Below are positions 1-6,192 of a stretch of DNA of 6,192 nucleotides, piece by piece. The position numbers and the translations under genes were made by a program. The notes beneath the pieces were generated by a model. That model was not told the origin of the DNA, made no database searches, and worked only from the letters and a program-made list of their open reading frames with translations. The stretch's first letter is position 1; the number at the start of each line of letters is the position of its first letter. The stretch comes from Deltaproteobacteria bacterium (GTDB lineage Bacteria > Myxococcota_A > UBA796): NCBI GenBank assembly GCA_002707085.1, contig PALY01000003.1:6405-12596 (forward strand), read 5' to 3'.

Positions 1-158
1 TTTGTTGTGGACTTTGTTCCTTCAACTTTAAATATACAGCTAATAAATGGCCGTTTCGTACCGATAAAACAGTGCTTTTTCTGGATTAGAAGTCGGTGGA
101 TGTGGGTCGAAATTCGCGTTCAGGCTGTGGTGTTTTGGTGCTGTTGGATGGCGATGAG

Positions 159-189
159 GCTTCAAAGATGATTGTTTTTTGTTTGAAGC
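159..189. repeat. Perfect 8-bp inverted repeat in the leader
   Basis: GCTTCAAA at 159-166 is the exact reverse complement of TTTGAAGC at 182-189, with a 15-base spacer that contains a run of six T (175-180). It lies 60 bases before the lipoprotein start codon. It could be an operator for a dimeric regulator or an RNA stem-loop in the 5' leader. It does not look like an intrinsic terminator, because no T-tract follows the second arm on the plus strand or the first arm on the minus strand. The repeat is directly visible; its role is unknown. Confidence 0.4.
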
Positions 190-237
190 GGTCCTGTTTG
201 CCGCGAGTGGGGCTTGTGTTCGCTATGGTTGAGGGGT

Positions 238-243
238 GGAGGG
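238..243 (+). promoter_or_regulatory. Shine-Dalgarno site that sets the lipoprotein start
   Basis: GGAGGG ends six bases before the ATG at 250, which is near-ideal spacing. It favours this ATG over the in-frame TTG at 214, which would add 12 residues ahead of the signal peptide and place the charged start of the signal sequence in the interior. Confidence 0.75.
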
Positions 244-249
244 ACTCTC

Positions 250-2199
250 ATGCGAAGTTGGATTTTCTGTGTGGCATTGCTTGGTACCATTGGATGTGCT
301 GAAGACAACGGTAAGGCAACGGTCTCCGAGAATGAGGATACTGGCGAGTCCATGGGGGAACCCATCGATGTGCCAGGAGACACTTTTTGCGAACCGCTTT
401 CTGAAGGTGCATGCATGTTGCCATGGCCTTCTGACCGATGGTTGATTGCAGGAGACACCGTCACGGGAATGAAGCTCGCATACGAACCCGATGCGGCACC
501 CGTGAATGGGGTGGGAACTCCGCTGGATGTATCCACATTTAGTCGGGATGACGGATTTAGTCCCAGTTCCCAGTTGTTGACCATTTTTTCAGAGCCAGCG
601 GACCTCTCCGGTGCTGCGTTTCACGACTCCGTAGATGATTCTTTGGCTGCCGATCATCCCACTGTATTGATCGATCTGGAAACGGGGGAACGGTTGCCCC
701 ATTGGGTCGAAAACGATGTTCGAGCCACCGCACCCAATGAAACCATTTTGTTCATTCGTCCGGTCACCCGCTTGGAGCCGAACCGCCGGTATGGTGTAGC
801 GATTCGCAACCTTTCCGGCATGAGCGGGGATTTGCTGGAAGCCTCGCCAGCGTTCGTGGCATTCAGAGACAACCGTCCGACGGATCGCGATGACATCGAG
901 TCTCGTCGGGCAGACCAAGAAGTCTTGTTTTCTGCTTTGGAAGATGTGGGCGTGGCCCGTGCTGAACTGCAGCAGGCGTGGTGGTTTCATACAGCGAGTG
1001 AAGAGAGTACCCGTGGGTCATTGCTTTCCATGCGTGCGGATGCGATTGAACGTGTCGGGGAATCAGGTCTTGGGTGTACTGTAAACTCTCTTGAAGATGT
1101 GGGTACGATCGGTCGATTGATGCATGGAACCGTCACGGTGCCGTGGTATCTCGATGCACCATTGGCACCCGCATCCATCGTTCGCGATGACGACGGAAAC
1201 CCGGTGTATCAAGGGACCGAAGAGGTGGAGTTTGCTGCTTACGTGCCGCGCACGGTCATCGAAAGTGACGACCCCGGAACCGTCATGCTGTGGGGACACG
1301 GCTTGTTTGGCAGCGGCGCTCCACTGGTAGAAGCGACTGAAATCATGTTGCTTGCGGAGACCACAGGTCGGGTCATGGTGGCCACAGACTGGCATGGCAT
1401 GAGTACCAAGGATCTTGAGTTCCTTGTGGGTGCTTTATGGGACGTCTCTGATTTCTATATGGTGGGTGAAAACCTCCAGCAGGGCATGGTGATTCAGAAC
1501 ACCCTGACCCGCACCATCATGCATGGTTGCGCGGGCAATGAAGGCTTTCTGAATGACGCTGGTGAACTGGCTGTCAGCAGTGATCCTGGAGAGTTTGTGG
1601 GCATTTCTCAGGGTTCTGTTCTTGGGGGTGGGTTTTTGACCCAGTCTCCAGACATTGACCGGGGCGCCTTGATTGTGGGAGGTGCCAACTTCAGCTTCAT
1701 GATTGAGCGAAGCATTCACTTCAATACATACGAAACCTTTTTGATGCCATCGTACGGAAGCCGATTGGTCACTGGACAGTTGATGGCCCTCTCACAGCAT
1801 ATTTGGGACAACGTAGAGACTGCGGCATGGATTGGTGCTGCCAAAGAAGGACTCGCAGATGCTGGACCCAAGCGGTTCTTGTACCTGGTGGCTCAAAACG
1901 ATTCGCAGGTGCCGAACCTTGCGAGTGACATCACCGTCCGAATGACGGACATGCCGGTGTTGGAAGATTCGTCGTACATTCCATGGGGAAGCGAAGTCAT
2001 TTCCGGTCCGACCACAGATTCGGCCTTTGTTTCATTCGATATGGGTGACAGAGATACGCCGCGAGGAAACGCATCTCCGGACGTAGATGACGGTGGCCAC
2101 AACAGTGCGGGACTGACGACCGAAGCCCTCGATATGATCGTTCACTTCTTGGACACCGGAGTCATCGAGAGTACCTGTGGTGGTCCCTGCGTTTTCTGA
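250..2199 (+). CDS. Secreted lipoprotein, alpha/beta-hydrolase fold (putative lipase/esterase)
   Basis: This 649-residue protein is predicted to be exported, lipidated and to hydrolyse an ester or similar bond outside the cytoplasm; the substrate is unknown. Residues 1-16 form a lipoprotein signal peptide (MRSWIFCVALLGTIGC) with Cys16 as the lipidated residue. The -3 position is Thr, slightly off the usual consensus. Ala at +2 fits outer-membrane sorting. An acidic, flexible linker runs to about residue 45. The N-terminal region has a Cys47/Cys55 pair and PWPSDRW at 58-64. A strand pattern at about 166-185 (IRPVTRLEPNRRYGVAI) resembles bacterial Ig-like domains that precede lipase domains. 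The catalytic part shows GHGLFG at 349-354 (likely oxyanion loop), ATDWHG at 378-383, GISQG with nucleophile Ser453, Asp551 in NDSQVPN, and His617 in GGHNSAG. Besides Cys16, six cysteines follow (47, 55, 276, 427, 643, 647), consistent with disulfides in an exported protein. The start is set by the strong Shine-Dalgarno site. The gene is monocistronic here and faces the SGNH gene. Relatedness to the bacterial virulence-factor lipase family is a recollection and was not searched. The fold and export are well supported; the activity is inferred. Confidence 0.85.
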   Translation: MRSWIFCVALLGTIGCAEDNGKATVSENEDTGESMGEPIDVPGDTFCEPLSEGACMLPWPSDRWLIAGDTVTGMKLAYEPDAAPVNGVGTPLDVSTFSRDDGFSPSSQLLTIFSEPADLSGAAFHDSVDDSLAADHPTVLIDLETGERLPHWVENDVRATAPNETILFIRPVTRLEPNRRYGVAIRNLSGMSGDLLEASPAFVAFRDNRPTDRDDIESRRADQEVLFSALEDVGVARAELQQAWWFHTASEESTRGSLLSMRADAIERVGESGLGCTVNSLEDVGTIGRLMHGTVTVPWYLDAPLAPASIVRDDDGNPVYQGTEEVEFAAYVPRTVIESDDPGTVMLWGHGLFGSGAPLVEATEIMLLAETTGRVMVATDWHGMSTKDLEFLVGALWDVSDFYMVGENLQQGMVIQNTLTRTIMHGCAGNEGFLNDAGELAVSSDPGEFVGISQGSVLGGGFLTQSPDIDRGALIVGGANFSFMIERSIHFNTYETFLMPSYGSRLVTGQLMALSQHIWDNVETAAWIGAAKEGLADAGPKRFLYLVAQNDSQVPNLASDITVRMTDMPVLEDSSYIPWGSEVISGPTTDSAFVSFDMGDRDTPRGNASPDVDDGGHNSAGLTTEALDMIVHFLDTGVIESTCGGPCVF

Positions 2200-2214
2200 T
2201 TCAGTCCACTGTTT

Positions 2215-3636
2215 TTAGGGCAGCGTAAGGGTGATCGGAAGACTGAGGTCGGTGATTTCCTGAGTGATTACCGTTCCCGCTGCATTGGTTGCAGTGATGG
2301 TGGCCGGAAGGGCATCTGTCGACACTTTCAGTGGAAAGGAACCTGCGACTTTGGCCCGCACGCTGGCGATGGTTCTGCCCTGAGAACGGACCTCTACCTG
2401 AAAAGGGCCTGAGTCGGCGGTGGCCTGTAGTTCTACGCGAACCGGGCCGGAAGCAGGTGTGTGTTCTCGATCGGGTGCGGCGGTTTCTGAATCGATCATG
2501 AACATGGTTTTAAGCGGGGATTGGTCTCCGGGTAGGCGTCCCACGCGTCGGCTCATGGGAGTGGTGTCGACCACGCCGTCCACATCGATGGCTGTGGTGG
2601 CGGTACTGATCAACCGCTGTTCTGGCCAGCCGGCATCGGTCAAGGCGGTAGCAATGATGTTTGCCATCATTGTGTGGCCTTTGACGGTTGGATGCATATC
2701 GTCCAGAAACAGTGCGGCGGCCTTGGGGCTTGGTTCCGCTTGGTGGTCGCTCAAAAAGTAGGGTGTGGCATCCACATGGGGAATGCCGTTGTACTTCGCC
2801 GTTTCCTTTTGGCGGGTTCGGTAGACGTCCCATTGGTGCGGTGGGTCGGTCAGGTTTTCCACTTCTACTTTTGCAGGCGGTGTGATGAGCAGTACACCCA
2901 CGTTGCGTTTCGCTGCAGACTGAATGATGCCGTCCAGGTTTGTCATGTAGTCGGGCAGTTCGACCCGCCGGTGTTCGGCCTTGGGGAGTTCTCCACCCCG
3001 CACCCAGGTCACAATGCGTCCTTTGTCGTTGGGTCGAAGTCCACTCAAGGATGTGGCCAGCCAGCGAATGAACACCGATTGAACAAGGATGGCCGATGTT
3101 TGAATCTCGCGTGTCGCGAACAGGTCTTTGTCTCGGTACGATTCAAAGTTGTTGTCGCTCCAAAAGGAACCCATGACCAACAGTGTGGGGTCGAGGTCCC
3201 AGATGGTGTCATCCAGCAAGCGCTTGGTTTGTTCCGTGGAATAGCCGGGAATGCCGGCATTGATCACTGTGGTGTTGGGCAGTGTGCGTTCCAACACCTG
3301 AGCCATGGTGTCTGTATCGCTCACGCCGTGACCAAAAAACGAGGAGTCACCCAAGATCACAATCCGTTCTTCCCCTTGAGGCCGAGGGAGTGTGGGTACG
3401 GGGCCGCGCAGACCGAGTTTGTTGATGGTCGCTGTGGTTTCTACGTTTTTGCGGGTGCCGGGCGAGAGGCCCCACAGTCGAGTGGGGTGGGCGGTCATGA
3501 TGACCGACTTTGTGTCTGGCAAACCCCATCTGGGAAAGACGGGGTTTATCGAACGGGCAATCAATTCTGCTGCACCAAAGAACGCCACGGTGGTGACGAT
3601 CGATAAAAGGATGCGGCGCGTGTTGGATGAACCCAT
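2215..3636 (-). CDS. Membrane-anchored SGNH/GDSL-family hydrolase
   Basis: This protein of 473 residues, counted from the ATG at 3636, is a likely esterase or acyl-transfer type hydrolase acting on the outer face of the cytoplasmic membrane; its substrate is not known. Residues 7-28 (RR, then a hydrophobic stretch ending AELIARS) form an uncleaved N-terminal anchor. The SGNH blocks appear in order: ILGDSSFFGHG with nucleophile Ser98, NAGIPGYS with Gly128, GSFWSDNN with Asn162/Asn163, and DDMHP with Asp312 and His315. The stretch NKLGLRGPVP before block I is typical of the family. After about residue 345 there are some 130 further residues; the last 75 alternate in a beta-strand pattern and resemble no catalytic block, so they may be a binding or packing domain. 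An in-frame GTG at 3684 would add 16 residues. Neither start has a good Shine-Dalgarno site; the ATG is preferred because it puts the basic residues directly before the membrane helix. The gene follows ileS on the same strand after 69 bases (21 if GTG is used), so co-transcription is possible. Similar proteins sit in exopolysaccharide or envelope-modification loci, but no such genes are visible here. Confidence 0.85.
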   Translation of the reverse strand: MGSSNTRRILLSIVTTVAFFGAAELIARSINPVFPRWGLPDTKSVIMTAHPTRLWGLSPGTRKNVETTATINKLGLRGPVPTLPRPQGEERIVILGDSSFFGHGVSDTDTMAQVLERTLPNTTVINAGIPGYSTEQTKRLLDDTIWDLDPTLLVMGSFWSDNNFESYRDKDLFATREIQTSAILVQSVFIRWLATSLSGLRPNDKGRIVTWVRGGELPKAEHRRVELPDYMTNLDGIIQSAAKRNVGVLLITPPAKVEVENLTDPPHQWDVYRTRQKETAKYNGIPHVDATPYFLSDHQAEPSPKAAALFLDDMHPTVKGHTMMANIIATALTDAGWPEQRLISTATTAIDVDGVVDTTPMSRRVGRLPGDQSPLKTMFMIDSETAAPDREHTPASGPVRVELQATADSGPFQVEVRSQGRTIASVRAKVAGSFPLKVSTDALPATITATNAAGTVITQEITDLSLPITLTLP

Positions 3637-3705
3637 GGGTGGCAGTCTACTGGATCTGAGGGAAATGAGCAGCGTGGGCGTCACCGAAAAGGGGACCCAA
3701 GTGCT

Positions 3706-6192
3706 TTATGCCTTGCGAAGCCCGATTTCGATGGACTCGCCACCTGCTTTGGTTTGCACATGGTCGGCGTCGATGGAACTCAACTCGCTTGCCAGGACTT
3801 CTCCGGCAATCAAGTCACCGTGGGCATCGATGGCGGATTGTACGTCGGCCGAATCGGAACGCAGGCTCAAGACGATGCGGTCTTCGACTTCAAGGCCAGC
3901 GTCTTTGCGGGCGCTTTGTACTTTCGAGATGATTTCGCGGGCCAAGCCTTCCAGCTTAAGTTCGTGGGTGATGGTGGTGTCGAGTTCGACAGTCACATCT
4001 CCACTGGACTCCACCGCACCTTCGCCACGGCTTTCTTGGACGATCATCACGTGTTCGAGTGCGATGCTTTCGCCTTCGATGGTGAGTGTTTCGCCTGCCT
4101 GAAGGGCAGTGATATCGGAAGCGCCCAGCTGTCCGATGGCGTTGGCCACAGGCTTCATCTTGGGGCCGAGCATGCGGCCAAGCACCTTGAAGTTCGCTTT
4201 GACGCTCAGGTTTACAAGCTCGCCTGGATCAGCGACCCAGGTGACCGTTTTTACGTTCAGCTCTTCCTGCACCACAGATGTCAGTGCGTGGCGGATGCCA
4301 TCGCTACCGGCTGTGGCGGCGACTTTGATTCCAGGAAGTGGTTGTTTGACGGGGATGCGGTTTTGTTCCCGGAGGTTGCGACCCAAGGTCACCACATCGC
4401 GCATGACGGCCATGGCGGCTTCCAAGTCGGCATCGACCAAGGATTCGTCGGCTTCTGGAAAGGCTTCCAAGTGGACGGAATCTTCGGCACCGGTGCGCTT
4501 GCCTGCTTCCAGTCGTTGGTAGAGGATCTCTGCCATGAAGGGAAGGATGGGGGCGAGCAGGCGGCTGAAGATGCACAGCACTTCGTACAGGGTTTCAAAC
4601 GCGTGTTGTTTGTCGGCTGAGTTTTCGTTGTGCCAGAAGCGACGACGGCTTCTGCGGATGTACCAGTTGGTCAGGTGGTCGATGAACCCGAGAACGGCGG
4701 GGATGACGTTGTACAGTCGGTATGCTTCCATCTCGACGTTCACATCACGAACCAAGCTTTGGGCCATCGAGATGATCCACTTGTCCATGAGCGACCGTTC
4801 GCTCACAGGCGTGGGCGTTTCGGGCGGTGTCCATTTGTCGACGGACGCGTAGGTGGCGAAGAAGCTGTAGGCATTCCAAAGAGGAAGCACGACGGACCGG
4901 ACCACATCGCGCACGCCTTTCTCTGAAAAGCGCATGGGTTCTGCGCGGACCAGTGGGGAGTTGATGAGGTATGCGCGCAGGGCGTCAGCACCGTGTTCGT
5001 TGATGACGTCATTGGGGTCGGGGTAGTTCTTGAGCGACTTCGACATCTTGCGGCCGTCTTCGGCCAAGATGAGTCCGTTCACGATGACGTTTTTGAATGC
5101 GGGTCGGTCGAACAGGGCGGTGGAGAGAACCAGCAGGGTGTAGAACCAGCCACGGGTTTGGTCGAGTCCTTCGGCGATGAAGTCTGCCGGAAGGTTGTTT
5201 TCGACCAGGTCTTTGTTCTCAAAAGGGTAGTGGTTCTGCGCGTAGGGCATCGAGCCGGACTCAAACCAGCAGTCCAAGACTTCTGGGACCCGGGTCATGG
5301 GGCCGGCACAGGCTTCGCAGGTCCAGGTGTGGTTGTCGACAAAGTGCTTGTGCAGGTCTGTGACCTTCTCGCCGCACTTGGCTTCCAGTTGTTCGATGGA
5401 GCCGATGACTTCTGTGGTGCCGCATTCGTCGCAGCGCCAGATGGGCAGGGGTGTTCCCCAAAAGCGGTTTCTACTGATGGCCCAGTCGCGGGCATCGCCC
5501 AGCCAGTTGTGGAAGCGGCGTTCGCCCACGTAGTCGGGAACCCAGTTGGTTTGTTCGTTGTTGGCGACCATCTGTTCGCGGATTTTGGTGACGTTCACAA
5601 ACCAAGTGGAGATGGCTTTGTAGATAAGCGGTGTGCCGGAACGCCAGCAGAATGGGTAGTCGTGGTCGATGGTGGCTTGTTTGAACAGCCGGCCCGAGTC
5701 TTTGAGGTTTCGGATGATGGTTTTGTCGGCATCTTTGACGAACTGACCTTCGGTGAGTGCGAAGACATCGGTAAAGCGGCCTTCCATGTCGGTGGCATCC
5801 CGCATCGGGACGCCTTCGCGTTGGCAGACCCGGGCGTCGTCTTCACCGAATGCGGGTGCTTGATGAACAATACCGGTACCTGAGTCGGTGCTGACATAGT
5901 CGTCTGCGACCACCCGGAAGGCGCCTTCTTCTTTGGCGTCTGCGAAGTGGTCCCACAGGGGCAGGTATTCAAGGCCCACCAAGTCGGCGCCGGTACAGGT
6001 GGAGAGTACGGTGGCGTCTTCTCCGAGTACGGTGTCTTTTAGGGCTTCTGCCACCACGTAGACAGGTCCGCCTTCTTCGAGCTGGGCTTTGACGTAGGTG
6101 ATGGAGGCTCCGACACACAGCGCCATGTTGGACGGTAGGGTCCAAGGGGTTGTCGTCCAAGCGAGGAGTATGGTGTTTTCGTCGCCCAAAAC
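3706..6192 (-). CDS. ileS: Isoleucyl-tRNA synthetase, IleS2 (eukaryote-like) type, 5' end outside window
   Basis: The enzyme attaches isoleucine to tRNA-Ile in the cytoplasm with ATP and edits mischarged valine. The 828 visible codons, numbered here from the TTG (Leu) at 6189, begin inside the CP1 editing domain: WTTTPWT at 11-17 and GTGIVHQAPAFGEDD at 104-118, whose aspartates match the conserved editing site. The catalytic core continues with SRNRFWGTPLPIW at 239-251, a zinc-type pair CDEC at 253-256 with CEAC at 291-294, LDCWFESGSMPYAQ at 305-318, and the KMSKS loop at 381-385 (bases 5035-5049). The anticodon-binding domain includes LTNWYIRRSRRRFW at 506-519. The last 190 or so residues match my recollection of the C-terminal domain called DUF5915 in this class, with ELNVKTVTWV and EGLAREIISKVQSARKDAGL. 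KMSKSLKNYPDP followed by LINSPLVRAE marks the IleS2 branch rather than the Escherichia coli type. No cysteine occurs after residue 539, so the C-terminal zinc finger of the E. coli enzyme is absent. Family members are about 1030-1080 residues, so roughly 200-250 residues with the HIGH motif are missing at the window edge. The reading frame is intact throughout. Confidence 0.97.
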   Translation of the reverse strand, partial: VLGDENTILLAWTTTPWTLPSNMALCVGASITYVKAQLEEGGPVYVVAEALKDTVLGEDATVLSTCTGADLVGLEYLPLWDHFADAKEEGAFRVVADDYVSTDSGTGIVHQAPAFGEDDARVCQREGVPMRDATDMEGRFTDVFALTEGQFVKDADKTIIRNLKDSGRLFKQATIDHDYPFCWRSGTPLIYKAISTWFVNVTKIREQMVANNEQTNWVPDYVGERRFHNWLGDARDWAISRNRFWGTPLPIWRCDECGTTEVIGSIEQLEAKCGEKVTDLHKHFVDNHTWTCEACAGPMTRVPEVLDCWFESGSMPYAQNHYPFENKDLVENNLPADFIAEGLDQTRGWFYTLLVLSTALFDRPAFKNVIVNGLILAEDGRKMSKSLKNYPDPNDVINEHGADALRAYLINSPLVRAEPMRFSEKGVRDVVRSVVLPLWNAYSFFATYASVDKWTPPETPTPVSERSLMDKWIISMAQSLVRDVNVEMEAYRLYNVIPAVLGFIDHLTNWYIRRSRRRFWHNENSADKQHAFETLYEVLCIFSRLLAPILPFMAEILYQRLEAGKRTGAEDSVHLEAFPEADESLVDADLEAAMAVMRDVVTLGRNLREQNRIPVKQPLPGIKVAATAGSDGIRHALTSVVQEELNVKTVTWVADPGELVNLSVKANFKVLGRMLGPKMKPVANAIGQLGASDITALQAGETLTIEGESIALEHVMIVQESRGEGAVESSGDVTVELDTTITHELKLEGLAREIISKVQSARKDAGLEVEDRIVLSLRSDSADVQSAIDAHGDLIAGEVLASELSSIDADHVQTKAGGESIEIGLRKA

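Larger units (their letters stand above)
1..249. other. Non-coding leader upstream of the lipoprotein gene
   Basis: No convincing gene is visible here. The first 80 or so bases are clearly richer in A and T than the rest of the window, with runs such as TTTAAATATACAG and TAATAAAT around 27-48, which fits a promoter-bearing intergenic region. I could not find a well-spaced pair of -35 and -10 hexamers: TTGTTC at 14-19 and TATACA at 33-38 are only 13 bases apart, so no promoter is called. The right part carries an inverted repeat at 159-189 and the ribosome binding site of the downstream gene. One plus-strand frame is open from base 1 to a TGA at 169-171, but its translation is rich in Trp and Cys and looks random, so it is not called as the tail of an upstream gene. 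Confidence 0.55.

Noticed and set aside
14..38. TTGTTC and TATACA as a sigma-70-type promoter
   Set aside because: The spacing is 13 bases instead of about 17 and both boxes match the consensus only in part.
1..171. Open plus-strand frame reaching the window edge, possibly the tail of an upstream gene
   Set aside because: It is open for only 56 codons, its left part is AT-rich intergenic-like sequence, and the translation is rich in Trp and Cys without any motif.
214..249. TTG at 214 as the lipoprotein start
   Set aside because: It has no suitable ribosome site and would place 12 residues before a normal signal peptide, whereas the ATG at 250 has GGAGGG six bases upstream.
2200..2216. CAGT-CC-ACTG followed by five T, as a terminator of the lipoprotein gene
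   Set aside because: A four-base stem with a two-base loop cannot form a stable hairpin, so it does not meet the form of an intrinsic terminator.
2674..3606. Long plus-strand open frame antisense to the SGNH gene (310 codons)
   Set aside because: The minus-strand frame has all SGNH catalytic blocks, while the plus-strand translation is rich in Cys, His and Gly with no recognisable domain.
3754..4620. Plus-strand open frame antisense to the 3' part of ileS (288 codons)
   Set aside because: It is in antisense to the anticodon-binding and C-terminal domains of ileS, with no ribosome site or recognisable protein motif.
4993..5883. Long plus-strand open frame antisense to ileS (296 codons)
   Set aside because: It lies fully inside the well-conserved ileS coding region on the other strand, its translation is low in typical fold patterns, and it is explained by the codon bias of ileS keeping the antisense frame free of stops.

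Overview
The window holds three protein genes and a short upstream non-coding stretch. No RNA gene, mobile element, CRISPR array or phage feature was seen. The organism looks like a Gram-negative bacterium of moderate to fairly high GC, probably from the old Deltaproteobacteria (Myxococcota or Bradymonadota type). This is inferred from three things: a large lipoprotein with a CxLPWPSDRW-type N-terminal motif, a membrane-anchored SGNH hydrolase of a kind common there, and an IleS2-type isoleucyl-tRNA synthetase. The taxonomic call is an impression from protein style, not from a search.

Layout. Positions 1-249 are a leader, AT-rich at its left end, with a perfect 8-bp inverted repeat at 159-166/182-189 and a clear Shine-Dalgarno GGAGGG at 238-243. 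Positions 250-2199 (+) encode a secreted lipoprotein of the alpha/beta-hydrolase fold with an apparently complete Ser-Asp-His triad. Only 15 bases separate its stop from the stop of the convergent gene at 2215-3636 (-), a SGNH/GDSL hydrolase with an N-terminal membrane anchor and an extra beta-rich C-terminal region. Upstream of that gene on the same strand, positions 3706-6192 (-) hold the C-terminal 828 codons of ileS. Its 5' end, including the HIGH motif, lies outside the window.

How they relate. ileS and the SGNH gene are co-directional with a gap of 21 or 69 bases depending on the SGNH start, so co-transcription is plausible. The lipoprotein gene is transcribed separately toward them. 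Both hydrolases are predicted to act at or outside the cytoplasmic membrane, but nothing in the sequence ties their substrates together. I found no evidence of a new multi-gene system. The points most worth following are the uncharacterised lipoprotein hydrolase, the eukaryote-like IleRS (a class known for natural mupirocin tolerance), the SGNH C-terminal extension, and the leader inverted repeat.
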